Positions 31,501 through 45,348 are shown, counted from the stretch's first letter. The stretch is DNA of 64,000 bases from Cherax quadricarinatus (GCF_038502225.1 NC_091391.1:587502-651501), one strand, 5' to 3'. Notes: generated by a model not told the origin, from the sequence alone. Numbers and translations: made by a program.

Positions 31501-34500
31501 GTGATACCAGTGTTGTGTGAGTGATACCAGTGTTGTGTGAGTGACACCAGTGTTGTGTGAGTGACACCAGTGTTGTGTGAGTGATACCAGTGTTGTGTGA
31601 GTGATACCAGTGTTGTGTGAGTGATACCAGTGTTGTGTGTGTGATACCAGTGTTGTGTGAGTAACACCAGTGTTTTGTGAGTGATACCAGTGTTGTGTGA
31701 GTGATACCAGTGTTGTGTGAGTGATACCAGTGTTGTGTGTGTGATACCAGTGTTGTGTGAGTAACACCAGTGTTTTGTGAGTGATACCAGTGTTGTGTGA
31801 GTGATACCAGTGTTGTGTGAGTGATACCAGTGTTGTGTGAGTGACACCAGTGTTTTGTGAGTGACACCAGTGTTGTGTGAGTGACACCATTGTTGTGTGA
31901 GTGATACCAGTGTTGTGTGAGTGATACCAGTGTTGTGTGAGTGACACCAGTGTTGTGTGAGTGATACCAGTGTTGTGTGAGTGATACCAGTGTTGTGTGA
32001 GTGACACCAGTGTTGTGTGAGTGATACCAGTGTTGTGTGAGTGACACCAGTGTTGAGTGACACCAGTGTTGTGTGAGTGATACCAGTGTTGTGTGAGTGA
32101 CACCAGTGTTGAGTGACACCAGTGTTGTGTGAGTGATACCAGTGTTGTGTGAGTGATACCAGTGTTGTGTGTGTGATACCAGTGTTGTGTGAGTGACACC
32201 AGTGTTGTGTGAGTGATACCAGTGTTGTGTGAGTGACACCAGTGTTGTGTGAGTGATACCAGTGTTGTGTGAGTGATACCAGTGTTGTGTGAGTGATACC
32301 AGTGTTGTGTGAGTGACACCAGTGTTTTGTGAGTGACACCAGTGTTGTGTGAGTGATACCAGTGTTGTGTGAGTGATACCAGTGTTGTGTGAGTGATACC
32401 AGTGTTGTGTGAGTGACACCAGTGTTTTGTGAGTGATACCAGTGTTGTGTGAGTGACACCAGTGTTGTGTGAGTGACACCAGTGTTTTGTGAGTGACACC
32501 AGTGTTGTGTGAGTGATACCAGTGTTGTGTGAGTGATACCAGTGTTGTGTGAGTGATACCAGTGTTGTGTGAGTGACACCAGTGTTGTGTGAGTGACACC
32601 AGTGTTGAGTGACACCAGTGTTGTGTGAGTGATACCACTTGTGTGAGTGATACCAGTGTTGTGTGAGTGATACCAGTGTTGTGTGAGTGACACCAGTGTT
32701 TTGTGAGTGATACCAGTGTTGTGTGAGTGACACCAGTGTTGTGTGAGTGACACCAGTGTTGTGTGAGTGATACCAGTGTTTTGTGAGTGATACCAGTGTT
32801 GTGTGAGTGATACCAGTGTTGTGTGAGTGATACCAGTGTTGTGTGAGTGACACCAGTGTTGTGTGAGTGACACCAGTGTTGAGTGAGTGACACCAGTGTT
32901 GTGTGAGTGACACCAGTGTTGAGTGAGTGACACCAGTGTTGTGTGAGTGATACCAGTGTTGTGTGAGTGACACCAGTGTTTTGTGAGTGATACCAGTGTT
33001 GTGTGAGTGATACCAGTGTTGTGTGAGTGATACCAGTGTTGTGTGAGTGACACCAGTGTTGAGTGAGTGACACCAGTGTTGTGTGAGTGATACCAGTGTT
33101 GTGTGAGTGATACCAGTGTTGTGTGAGTGATACCAGTGTTGTGTGAGTGACACCAGTGTTTTGTGAGTGATACCAGTGTTGTGTGAGTGACACCAGTGTT
33201 GTGTGAGTGACACCAGTGTTGTGTGAGTGATACCAGTGTTGTGTGAGTGATACCAGTGTTGTGTGAGTGATACCAGTGTTGTGTGAGTGACAGCAGTGTT
33301 GCGTGAGTGACACCAGTGTTTTGTGAGTGACACCAGTGTTGTGTGAGTGATACCAGTGTTGTGTGAGTGACACCAGTGTTGAGTGACACCAGTGTTGTGT
33401 GAGTAATACCAGTGTTGTGTGAGTGATACCAGTGTTGTGTGAGTGATACCAGTGTTGTGTGAGTGATACCAGTGTTGTGTGAGTGATACCAGTGTTGTGT
33501 GAGTGACACCAGTGTTGAGTGACACCAGTGTTGTGTGAGTGATACCACTTCTGTGAGTGATACCAGTGTTGTGTGAGTGATACCAGTGTTGTGTGAGTGA
33601 CACCAGTGTTGTGTGAGTGATACCGGTGTTGTGTGAGTGACACCAGTGTTGTGTGAGTGACACCAGTGTTGTGTGAGTGACACCAGTGTTGTGTGAGTGA
33701 CACCAGTGTTGAGTGAGTGATACCGGTGTTGTGTGAGTGACACCAGTGTTGTGTGAGTGATACCACTGTTGTGTGAGTGGCACCAGTGTTGTGTGATACC
33801 AGTGTTGTGTGATACCAGTGTTGTGTGAGTAATACCAGTGTTGTGTGAGTGATACCAGTGTTGTGTGAGTGATACCAGTGTTGTGTGAGTGGCACCAGTG
33901 TTGTGTGATACCAGTGTTGTGTGATACCAGTGTTGTGTGAGTAATACCAGTGTTGTGTGAGTGATACCAGTGTTGTTTGAGTGATACCAGTGTGTGAGTG
34001 GCACCAGTGTTGTGTGATACCAGTGTTGTGTGATACCAGTGTTGTGTGAGTAATACCAGTGTTGTGTGAGTGACACCAGTGTTGTGTGAGTGATACCAGT
34101 GTTGTGTGAGTAATACCAGTGTTGTGTGAGTGATACCAGTGTTGTGTGAGTGATACCAGTGTTGTGTGAGTAATACCAGTGTTGTATGAGTGATACCAGT
34201 GTTGTTTGAGTGATACCAGTGTTGTGTGAGTGATACCAGTGTTGTGTGAGTGATACCAGTGTTGTGTGAGTGATACCAGTGTTGTGTGAGTGACAGCAGT
34301 GTTGTGTGAGTGATACCAGTGTTGTGTGAGTGACACCAGTGTTGTGTGAGTGACACCAGTGTTGTGTGAGTGATACCAGTGTTGTGTGAGTGATACCAGT
34401 GTTGTGTGAGTGACACCAGTGTTGTGTGAGTGATACCAGTGTTGTGCGAGTGACACCAGTGTTGTGTGAGTGACACCAGTGTTGTGTGAGTGATACCAGT

Positions 34501-37500
34501 GTTGTATGAGTGATACCAGTGTTGTGTGAGTGATACCAGTGTTGTATGAGTGATACCAGTGTTGTGTGAGTAATACCAGTGTTGTGTGAGTGATACCAGT
34601 GTTGTGTGAGTGATACCAGTGTTGTGTGAGTGATACCAGTGTTGTGTGAGTGATACCAGTGTTGTGTGAGTGATACCAGTGTTGTGTGAGTGATACCAGT
34701 GTTGTGTGAGTGACACCAGTGTTGTGTGAGTGATACCAGTGTTGTATGAGTGATACCAGTGTTGTGTGAGTGATACCAGTGTTGTGTGTGTGATACCAGT
34801 GTTGTGTGAGTAATACCAGTGTTGTATGAGTGACACCAGTGTTCTGTGAGTGATACCAGTGTTGTGTGAGTGACACCAGTGTTGTGTGAGTGATACCAGT
34901 GTTGTGTGAGTGACACCAGTGTTGTGTGAGTGATACCAGTGTTGTGTGAGTGATACCAGTGTTGTGTGAGTAATACCAGTGTTGTTTGAGTGATACCAGT
35001 GTTGTGTGAGTGACACCAGTGTTGTGTGAGTGACACCAGTGTTGTGTGAGTGACACCAGTGTTGTGTGAGTGACACCAGTGTTGTGTGAGTGATACCAGT
35101 GTTGTGTGAGTGACACCAGTGTTGTGTGAGTGATACCAGTGTTGTGTGAGTAACACCAGTGTTTTGTGAGTGATACCAGTGTTGTGTGAGTGATACCAGT
35201 GTTGTGTGAGTGATACCAGTGTTGTGTGTGTGATACCAGTGTTGTGTGAGTAACACCAGTGTTTTGTGAGTGATACCAGTGTTGTGTGAGTGATACCAGT
35301 GTTGTGTGAGTGATACCAGTGTTGTGTGAGTAACACCAGTGTTTTGTGAGTGACACCAGTGTTGTGTGAGTGACACCAGTGTTGTGTGAGTGATACCAGT
35401 GTTGTGTGAGTGATACCAGTGTTGTGTGAGTGACACCAGTGTTGTGTGAGTGACACCAGTGTTGTGTGAGTGACACCAGTGTTGTGTGAGTGATACCAGT
35501 GTTGTGTGAGTGATACCAGTGTTGTGTGAGTGATACCAGTGTTGAGTGACACCAGTGTTGTGTGAGTGATACCAGTGTTGTGTGAGTGATACCAGTGTTG
35601 TGTGAGTGACACCAGTGTTGTGTGAGTGATACCAGTGTTGTGTGAGTGATACCAGTGTTGTGTGAGTGATACCACTGTTGTGTGAGTGACACCAGTGTTG
35701 TGTGAGTGATACCAGTGTTGTATGAGTGATACCAGTGTTTTGTGAGTGATACCAGTGTTGTGTGAGTGATACCAGTGTTGTGTGAGTGATACCAGTGTTG
35801 TGTGTGTGATACCAGTGTTGTGTGAGTAACACCAGTGTTTTGTGAGTGATACCAGTGTTGTGTGAGTGATACCAGTGTTGTGTGAGTGATACCAGTGTTG
35901 TGTGAGTAACACCAGTGTTTTGTGAGTGACACCAGTGTTGTGTGAGTGACACCAGTGTTGTGTGAGTGATACCAGTGTTGTGTGAGTGATACCAGTGTTG
36001 TGTGAGTGACACCAGTGTTGTGTGAGTGACACCAGTGTTGTGTGAGTGACACCAGTGTTGTGTGAGTGATACCAGTGTTGTGTGAGTGATACCAGTGTTG
36101 TGTGAGTGATACCAGTGTTGAGTGACACCAGTGTTGTGTGAGTGATACCAGTGTTGTGTGAGTGATACCAGTGTTGTGTGAGTGACACCAGTGTTGTGTG
36201 AGTGATACCAGTGTTGTGTGAGTGATACCAGTGTTGTGTGAGTGATACCACTGTTGTGTGAGTGACACCAGTGTTGTGTGAGTGATACCAGTGTTGTATG
36301 AGTGATACCAGTGTTGTGTGAGTGATACCAGTGTTGTATGAGTGATACCAGTGTTGTGTGAGTGATACCAGTGTTGTATGAGTGATACCAGTGTTGTGTG
36401 AGTGATACCAGTGTTGTATGAGTGATACCAGTGTTGTGTGAGTGATACCAGTGTTGTATGAGTGATACCACTGTTGTGTGAGTGATACCAGTGTTGTATG
36501 AGTGATACCAGTGTTGTGTGAGTGATACCAGTGTTGTGTGAGTGATACCAGTGTTGTATGAGTGATACCAGTGTTGTGTGAGTGATACCAGTGTTGTATG
36601 AGTGATACCAGTGTTGTGTGAGTGACACCAGTGTTGTGTGAGTGACACCAGTGTTGTGTGAGTGATACCAGTGTTGTGTGAGTGATACCAGTGTTTTGTG
36701 AGTAATACCAGTGTTGTGTGAGTGATACCAGTGTTGTATGAGTGATACCAGTGTTGTGTGAGTGATACCAGTGTTGTGTGAGTGATACCAGTGTTGTGTG
36801 AGTGATACCAGTGTTGTGTGAGTGATACCAGTGTTGTATGAGTGATACCAGTGTTGTGTGAGTGATACCAGTGTTGTGTGAGTGACACCAGTGTTGTGTG
36901 AGTGATACCAGTGTTGTGTGAGTGATACCAGTGTTTTGTGAGTAATACCAGTGTTGTGTGAGTAATACCAGTGTTGTGTGAGTGATACCAGTGTTGTGTG
37001 AGTAATACCAGTGTTGTGTGAGTGATACCAGTGTTGTGTGAGTGATACCAGTGTTGTGTGAGTGATACCAGTGTTGTGTGAGTGATACCAGTGTTGTGTG
37101 AGTGATACCAGTGTTGTGTGAGTGATACCAGTGTTGTGTGTGTGATACCAGTGTTGTGTGAGTGATACCAGTGTTGTGTGAGTGATACCAGTGTTGTGTG
37201 AGTGATACCAGTGTTGTGTGAGTGATACCAGTGTTGTGTGAGTGATACCAGTGTTGTGTTAGTGATACCAGTGTTGTGTGAGTGATACCAGTGTTGTGTG
37301 AGTGATACCAGTGTTGTGTGTGTGATACCAGTGTTGTGTGAGTGATACCAGTGTTGTGTGAGTGATACCAGTGTTGTGTGAGTGACACCAGTGTTGTGTG
37401 AGTGATACCAGTGTTGTGTGAGTGATACCAGTGTTGTGTGAGTGATACCAGTGTTGTGTGAGTTATACCAGTGTTGTGTGAGTGATACCAGTGTTGTGTG

Positions 37501-40500
37501 AGTGATACCAGTGTTGTGTGAGTGACACCAGTGTTGTGTGAGTGATACCAGTGTTGTGTGAGTGATACCAGTGTTGTGTGAGTGATACCAGTGTTGTGTG
37601 AGTGATACCAGTGTTGTGTGAGTGACACCAGTGTTGTGTGAGTGATACCAGTGTTGTGTGAGTGACACCAGTGTTGTGTGAGTGATACCAGTGTTGTGTG
37701 AGTGATACCAGTGTTGTGTGAGTGACACCAGTGTTGTGTGAGTGATACCAGTGTTGTGTGAGTGATACCAGTGTTGTGTGAGTGATACCAGTGTTGTGTG
37801 AGTGATACCAGTGTTGTGTGAGTGACACCAGTGTTGTGTGAGTGATACCAGTGTTGTGTGAGTGATACCAGTGTTGTGTGAGTGATACCAGTGTTGTGTG
37901 AGTGATACCAGTGTTGTGTGAGTGATACCAGTGTTGTGTGTGTGATACCAGTGTTGTGTGAGTGATACCAGTGTTGTGTGAGTGATACCAGTGTTGTGTG
38001 AGTGACACCAGTGTTGTGTGAGTGATACCAGTGTTGTGTGAGTGATACCAGTGTTGTGTGAGTGATACCAGTGTTGTGTGAGTTATACCAGTGTTGTGTG
38101 AGTGATACCAGTGTTGTGTGAGTGATACCAGTGTTGTGTGAGTGACACCAGTGTTGTGTGAGTGATACCAGTGTTGTGTGAGTGATACCAGTGTTGTGTG
38201 AGTGATACCAGTGTTGTGTGAGTGATACCAGTGTTGTGTGAGTGATACCAGTGTTGTGTGAGTGATACCAGTGTTGTGTGAGTGACACCAGTGTTGTGTG
38301 AGTGATACCAGTGTTGTGTGAGTGATACCAGTGTTGTGTGAGTGACACCAGTGTTGTGTGAGTGATACCAGTGTTGTGTGAGTGATACCAGTGTTGTGTG
38401 AGTGATACCAGTGTTGTGTGAGTGATACCAGTGTTGTGTGAGTGACACCAGTGTTGTGTGAGTGATACCAGTGTTGTGTGAGTGACACCAGTGTTGTGTG
38501 AGTGATACCAGTGTTGTGTGAGTGATACCAGTGTTGTGTGAGTGACACCAGTGTTGTGTGAGTGATACCAGTGTTGTGTGAGTGATACCAGTGTTGTGTG
38601 AGTGATACCAGTGTTGTGTGAGTGATACCAGTGTTGTGTGAGTGACACCAGTGTTGTGTGAGTGATACCAGTGTTGTGTGAGTGATACCAGTGTTGTGTG
38701 AGTGACACCAGTGTTGTGTGAGTGATACCAGTGTTGTGTGAGTGATACCAGTGTTGTGTGAGTGATACCAGTGTTGTGTGAGTGACACCAGTGTTGTGTG
38801 AGTGACACCAGTGTTGTGTGAGTGATACCAGTGTTGTGTGAGTGATACCAGTGTTGTGTGAGTGACACCAGTGTTGTGTGAGTGATACCAGTGTTGTGTG
38901 AGTGATACCAGTGTTGTGTGAGTGATACCAGTGTTGTGTGAGTGACACCAGTGTTGTGTGAGTGATACCAGTGTTGTGTGAGTGACACCAGTGTTGTGTG
39001 AGTGATACCAGTGTTGTGTGAGTGATACCAGTGTTGTGTGAGTGATACCAGTGTTGTGTGAGTGACACCAGTGTTGTGTGAGTGATACCAGTGTTGTGTG
39101 AGTGATACCAGTGTTGTGTGAGTGATACCAGTGTTGTGTGAGTGACACCAGTGTTGTGTGAGTGATACCAGTGTTGTGTGAGTGACACCAGTGTTGTGTG
39201 AGTGACACCAGTGTTGTGTGAGTGACACCAGTGTTGTGTGAGTGACACCAGTGTTGTGTGAGTGATACCAGTGTTGTGTGAGTGATACCAGTGTTGTGTG
39301 AGTGACACCAGTGTTGTGTGAGTGACACCAGTGTTGTGTGAGTGATACCAGTGTTGTGTGAGTGATACCAGTGTTGTGTGAGTGACACCAGTGTTGTGTG
39401 AGTGATACCAGTGTTGTGTGAGTGACACCAGTGTTGTGTGAGTGACACCAGTGTTGTGTGAGTGACACCAGTGTCGTGTGAGTGACACCAGTGTCGTGTG
39501 AGTGATACCAGTGTCGTGTGTGTGATACCAGTGTTGTGTGAGTGATACCAGTGTTGTGTGAGTGACACCAGTGTTGTGTGAGTGATACCAGTGTTGTGTG
39601 TGTGATACCAGTGTTGTGTGAGTGATACCAGTGTTGTGTGAGTGACACCAGTGTTGTGTGAGTGATACCAGTGTTGTGTGAGTGATACCAGTGTTGTGTG
39701 TGTGATACCAGTGTTGTGTGAGTGACACCAGTGTTGTGTGAGTGATACCAGTGTTGTGTGAGTGACACCAGTGTTGTGTGAGTGATACCAGTGTTGTGTG
39801 TGTGATACCAGTGTTGTGTGAGTGACACCAGTGTTGTGTGAGTGACACCAGTGTTGTGTGAGTGACACCAGTGTTGTGTGAGTGATACCAGTGTTGTGTG
39901 AGTGATACCAGTGTTGTGTGAGTGACACCAGTGTTGTGTGAGTGATACCAGTGTTGTGTGAGTGATACCAGTGTTGTGTGAGTGATACCAGTGTTGTGTG
40001 AGTGACACCAGTGTTGTGTGAGTGACACCAGTGTTGTGTGAGTGACACCAGTGTTGTGTGAGTGATACCAGTGTTGTGTGAGTGACACCAGTGTTGTGTG
40101 AGTGATACCAGTGTTGTGTGAGTGACACCAGTGTTGTGTGAGTGACACCAGTGTTGTGTGAGTGACACCAGTGTTGTGTGAGTGACACCAGTGTTGTGTG
40201 AGTGATACCAGTGTTGTGTGAGTGATACCAGTGTTGTGTGAGTGATACCAGTGTTGTGTGAGTGATACCAGTGTTGTGTGTGTGATACCAGTGTTGTGTG
40301 AGTGATACCAGTGTTGTGTGAGTGATACCAGTGTTGTGTGTGTGATACCAGTGTTGTGTGAGTGATACCAGTGTTGTGTGAGTGATACCAGTGTTGTGTG
40401 TGTGATACCAGTGTTGTGTGAGTGATACCAGTGTTGTGTGAGTGATACCAGTGTTGTGTGAGTGATACCAGTGTTGTGTGAGTGATACCAGTGTTGTGTG

Positions 40501-41296
40501 AGTGATACCAGTGTTGTGTGAGTGATACCAGTGTTGTGTGAGTGATACCAGTGTTGTGTGAGTGATACCAGTGTTGAGTGAGTGATACCAGTGTTGTGTG
40601 TGTGATACCAGTGTTGTGTGAGTGATACCAGTGTTGTGTGAGTGACACCAGTGTTGTGTGAGTGACACCAGTGTTGTGTGTGTGATACCAGTGTTGTGTG
40701 AGTGATACCAGTGTTGTGTGAGTGATACCAGTGTTGTGTGAGTGATACCAGTGTTGTGTGAGTGATACCAGTGTTGTGTGTGTGATACCAGTGTTGTGTG
40801 AGTGATACCAGTGTTGTGTGAGTGACACCAGTGTTGTGTGAGTGACACCAGTGTTGTGTGAGTGATACCAGTGTTGTGTGAGTGACACCAGTGTTGTGTG
40901 TGTGATACCAGTGTTGTGTGAGTGATACCAGTGTTGTGTGAGTGATACCAGTGTTGTGAGAGTGATACCAGTGTTGTGTGAGTGATACCAGTGTTGTGAG
41001 AGTGATACCAGTGTTGTGTGAGTGGCACCAGTGTTGTGTGAGTGATACCAGTGTTGTGTGAGTGATACCAGTGTTGTGAGAGTGATACCAGTGTTGTGTG
41101 AGTGATACCAGTGTTGTGTGAGTGATACCAGTGTTGTGTGAGTGATACCAGTGTTGTGTGAGTGATACCAGTGTTGTGTGAGTGACACCAGTGTTGTGTG
41201 AGTGACACCAGTGTTGTGTGAGTGACACCAGTGTCGTGTGAGTGATACCAGTGTTGTGTGAGTGATACCAGTGTTGTGAGAGTGATACCAGTGTTG
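25578..41296. repeat. Very large 20-bp GTTGTGTGAGTGATACCAGT satellite array (about 790 units, 15.7 kb)
   Basis: The monomer is GTTGTGTGAGTGATACCAGT. The commonest variant is GACACC for GATACC. Others are a 4-bp deletion giving GTTGTGTGATACCAGT (16 bp, frequent at 25800-30000 and 33780-34050), GATTGACACC, GTTTTGTGAG, GTTGAGTGAC, TATGAG, GTAACACC, TGTGTGTGAT and CGTGTG. The right part (36900-41290) is the most uniform; the left and centre hold composite blocks. Exact segmental duplications of 576 bp (about 35161-36312) and 360 bp (about 28990-29640) are visible. Because 20 bp is not a multiple of three and no phase contains a stop, the minus strand is open for 10.3 kb (HSHNTGITHTTLVSLTQHWY repeat). 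This is a composition artefact, not a gene. Confidence 0.98.
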
Positions 41297-41435
41297 CCAG
41301 TATCACATACCTCAGAGTCAGTGTCGGGTACCTTTGTTACAAAGGTGTAACAAGGTGTTCGTTGTTGACTGAGAGAGACCTTTCACCCTCCCTTTGCTCA
41401 CCCCCTACCCTTTGTTAGGGGGAGTGGGTATGTGT
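41297..41435. other. Unique spacer
   Basis: About 140 bp. Contains the short inverted motif CTTTGTTACAAAG (41332-41344) and CCCTACCCTTTGTTAGGGGG. No gene. Confidence 0.55.
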
Positions 41436-43239
41436 CCTGGCTGTAACAATACCCTGGCTGTAATACCCTGGCTGTAACAACACCCTGGCTGTAACAGTAC
41501 CCTGGCTGTAACAGTACCCTGGCTGCAACAGTACCCTGGCTGCAACAGTACCCTGGCTGTAACAGTACCCTGGCTGTAACAATACCCTGGCTGTAACAGT
41601 ACCCTGCTGTAACAACACACTGGCTGTAACACCCTGGCTGTAACAGTACCCTGGCTGTAACAGTGCCCTGGCTGTAACAGTACCCTGGCTGCAACAATAT
41701 CCTGGCTGTAACAATGCCCTGGCTGTAACAGTACCCTGGCTGTAACAATATCCTGGATGTAACAATACCCTGGCTGTAACAGTACCCTGGCTGTAAAAAT
41801 ACCCTGGCTGTAACACCCTAGCTGTAACAGTACTCTGGCTGTAACAGTACCCTGGCTGTAACAGTACCCTAGCTGTAACAATACCCTGGCTGTAACAGTA
41901 CCCTGGCTGTAACAGTACCCTGGCTGTAACAGTACCCTGGCTGTAACAGTACCCTTTCTGTAACAGTACCCTGGCTGTAACAGTGCCCTGGCTGTAACAG
42001 TACTCTTGCTGTAACAGTACTCTGGCTGTAACAGTACTCTGGCTGTAACAGTACCCTGGCTGTAACAGTACCCTGGCTGTAACAGTACCCTGGCTGTAAC
42101 AGTACCCTGGCTGTAACAGTACCCTGGCTGTAACAGTACCCTGGCTGTAACAGTACCCTGGCTGTAACAGTACCCTGGCTGTAACAATATCCTGGCCTTA
42201 ACACCCTGGCTGTAACAGTACCCTGGCTGTAACAGTACCCTGGCTGTAACAGTACTCTGGCTGTAACAGTACCCTGGCTGTAACAGTACTCTGGCTGTAA
42301 CAGTACCCTGGCTGTAACAGTACCCTGGCTGTAACAGTACTCTGGCTGTAACAGTACCCTGGCTGTAACAGTACCCTGGCTGTAACAATATCCTGGCTGT
42401 AACACCCTGGCTGTAACAGTACCCTGGCTGTAACAGTACCCTGGCTGTAACAGTACCCTGGCTGTAACAGTACCCTGGCTGTAACAGTACCCTGGCTGTA
42501 ACAGTACCCTGGCTGTAACAATACCCTGGCTGTAACAATACCCTGGCTGTAACAGTTCCCTGGCTGTAACAGTACTCTGGCTGTAACAGTACCCTGGCTG
42601 TAACACTACCCTGGCTGTAACAGTACTCTGGCTGTAACAGTACCCTGGCTGTAACACTACCCTGGCTGTAACAGTACTCTGGCTGTAACAGTACCCTGGC
42701 TGTAACAGTACCCTGGCTGTAACAGTACCCTGGCTGTAACAGTACCCTGGCTGTAACACCCTGGCTGTAACAGTACCCTGGCTGTAACAGTATCCTGGCT
42801 GTAACAGTATCCTGGCTGTAACAGTACCCTGGCTGTAACAGTACCCTGGCTGTAACAGTACCCTGGCTGCAACAGTACCCTGGCTGTAACAGTATCCTCG
42901 CTGTAACAATACCCTGGTTGTAACAGTACCCTGCTGTAACAACACACTGGCTGTAACACCCTGGCTGTAACAGTACCCTGGCTGCAACAATATCCTGGCT
43001 GTAACAATACCCTGGCTGTAACAGTACCCTGGCTGTAACAATATCCTGGCTGTAACAGTACCCTGGCTGTAACAGTAACCTGGCTGTAACAGTAACCTGG
43101 CTGTAACAGTAACCTGGCTGTAACAATACCCTGGCTGTAACAATACCCTGGCTGTAACAGTACCCTGGCTGTAAGAATACCCTGGCTGTAACACCCTGGC
43201 TGTAACACCCTGGCTGTAACAATACCCTGGCTGTAACAG
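41436..43239. repeat. 17-bp TGGCTGTAACAGTACCC array (about 106 copies)
   Basis: Period 17 bp with a 14-bp form (TGGCTGTAACACCC). Variants: AATACCC, AATATCC, AGTACTC, AGTAACC and CTGCAAC. Three 17-bp units make 51 nt, giving a 17-residue repeat (VTARVLLQPGYCYSQGT) on the minus strand and long open frames that I do not regard as genes. Confidence 0.97.
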
Positions 43240-43534
43240 TGTGTGTACTCACCTATTTATGGTTGCAAGGGTCGAGTCACGGCTCCTCTGTGTTACCAAC
43301 GGCTGTTATTTTTTCCATTTATTTAGGCCTAATATACCTTGAGTTAAGATTACCTTCTGGTATAACCAAGATTAGTTATCTCTCAGGCACTAAGTGGGTT
43401 ATTTACCTCGGTTATCTTGTTATTACTGATAACAAGGACCTGTTGGCCAGTTTTGTTACGCAGGGCTCTGTCAGCCACTGTTAAATCGGAATGAGGAGAA
43501 TAAGGAGAGACCTGGAGCTGTAGTTATATCTCTG
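43240..43534. other. Unique spacer, start resembles a dispersed repeat
   Basis: About 295 bp. TGTACTCACCTATTTATGG and GGGTCGAGTCACGGCTCC (43244-43287) resemble, from memory, a dispersed decapod repeat related to the piece near 15920. An 81-codon frame crosses it but shows no domain and starts inside the repeat. The rest (GATTACCTTCTGGTATAACC) is unrecognised. Confidence 0.5.
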
Positions 43535-44226
43535 ATGGTCTGGTCACCTTGCTGGTCTGGTCACCTGGCTGATCTGGTCACCTTGCTGGTCTGGTCGCCT
43601 GGCTGGTCTGGTCACCTGGCTGGTCTGGTCACCTTGCTGGTCTGGTCGCCTGGCTGGTCTGGTCGCCTGGCTGCTCTGGTCACCTGGCTGGTCTGGTCAC
43701 CTGGTTGGTCTAGTCACCTGGCTGGTATGGTCACCTGGTTGGTCTAGTCACCTGGCTGGTCTGGTCACCTCACTGGTCTAGTTACCTGGTTGGTCTAGTC
43801 ACCTGGCTGCTCTGGTCAAATGGCTGGTCTGGTCACCTTGCTGGTCTGGTCACCTCACTGGTCTAGTCACCTGGCTGGTCTAGTCACCTGGCTGGTCTGG
43901 TCACCTGGCTGGTCTGGTCACCTCACTGGTCTAGTTACCTGGTTGGTCTAGTTACCTGGTTGGTCTAGTCACCTGACTGGTCTGGTCACCTGGCTGGTCT
44001 GGTCACCTCACTGGTCTAGTTACCTGGCTGGTCTAGTCACCTGGCTGGTCTGGTCACCTGGCTGGTCTGGTCACCTGGCTGGTCTGGTCACCTGGCTGGT
44101 CTGGTCACCTGGCTGGTCTGGTCGCCTCACTGGTCTAGTTACCTGGTTGGTCTAGTCACCTGGCTGGTCTGGTCATCTGGCTGGTCTAGTCACCCGCCTG
44201 GTCTGTTCACCTGGCTGGTCTAGTCA
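43535..44226. repeat. 17-bp TGGTCTGGTCACCTGGC array (about 40 copies)
   Basis: Period 17 bp. Variants: CACCTTGC, GCCTGGC, CACCTCACTGG, TAGTTACC and TAGTCACC. CCTCACTGGTCTAGTTACC recurs at about 43766, 43920, 44008 and 44127, marking a composite block. Less homogeneous than its neighbours. Confidence 0.95.
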
Positions 44227-44229
44227 ATA

Positions 44230-45190
44230 GACTCTGGTGTACTGTCATGTACTCTGGTGTACTGTCATGTACTCTGGTGTACTGTCATGTACTCTGGTGT
44301 ACTGTCATGTACTCTGGTGTACTGTCATGTACTCTGGTGTACTGTCATGTACACTGGTGTACTGTCATGTACTCTGGTGTACTGTCATGTACACTGGTGT
44401 ACTGTCATGTACTCTGGTATACTGTCATGTACTCTGGTGTACTGTCATGTACACTGGTGTACTGTCATGTACACTGGTGTACTGTCATGTACACTGGTGT
44501 ACTGTCATGAACTCTGGTGTACTGTCATGTACTCTGGTGTACTGTCATGTACACTGGTGTACTGTCATGTACTCTGGTGTACTGTCATGTACTCTGGTGT
44601 ACTGTCATGTACTCTGGTGTACTGTCATGTACACTGGTGTACTGTCATGTACACTGGTGTACTGTCATGTACTCTGGTGTACTGTCATGTACTCTGGTGT
44701 ACTGTCATGTACACTGGTGTACTGTCATGTACTCTGGTGTACTGTCATGTACTCTGGTGTACTGTCATGTACTCTGGTGTACTGTCATGTACACTGGTGT
44801 ACTGTCATGTACACTGGTGTACTGTCATGAACTCTGGTGTACTGTCATGTACTCTGGTGTACTGTCATGTACTCTGGTGTACTGTCATGTACTCTGGTGT
44901 ACTGTCATGTACACTGGTGTACTGTCATGTACACTGGTGTACTGTCATGTACTCTGGTGTACTGTCATGTACTCTGGTGTACTGTCATGTACTCTGGTGT
45001 ACTGTCATGTACTCTGGTGTACTGTCATGTACACTGGTGTACTGTCATGTACTCTGGTGTACTGTCATGTACACTGGTGTACTGTCATGTACTCTGGTGT
45101 ACTGTCATGTACTCTGGTGTACTGTCATGTACTCTGGTGTACTGTCATGTACTCTGGTGTACTGTCATGTACTCTGGTGTACTATCATGT
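44230..45190. repeat. 20-bp ACTGTCATGTACTCTGGTGT array (about 48 copies)
   Basis: Period 20 bp, with the monomer differing almost only by ACTCTGG versus ACACTGG. The rare GAACTCTGG unit appears at 44511 and again exactly 320 bp (16 units) later, so a block has been duplicated. All plus-strand frames are open; these ORFs are artefacts. Confidence 0.97.
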
Positions 45191-45348
45191 ACTCTGGTAT
45201 ACAATACGGTACAGATGTGACATGGCCGTGACAAAGGCACACCTTCCTGGACTCTCTCAGCCTGGACAATTTGCTATGGTATATTGAGCTCGGTATACAC
45301 TGATACCAAGGTTTGTGAGTAATGAAGTTAGTTATGAGTTGACTTTTG
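45191..45348. other. Unique spacer
   Basis: About 160 bp (CACACCTTCCTGGACTCTCTC, ATATTGAGCTCGGTATACAC). No recognised feature. GATACCAAG and TTGTACTGCAGTCAG form the left edge of the next array. Confidence 0.5.

Noticed and set aside
30963..41306. Minus-strand ORF of 3447 codons
   Set aside because: It is the translation of a 20-bp monomer without stop codons in any phase (20-residue repeat). Overlapping long frames exist on the same strand. There is no domain, no start context and no codon bias.
43239..43484. 81-codon plus-strand ORF in a spacer
   Set aside because: It starts within the 17-bp array edge and passes through a dispersed-repeat fragment; no domain or conserved motif was seen.
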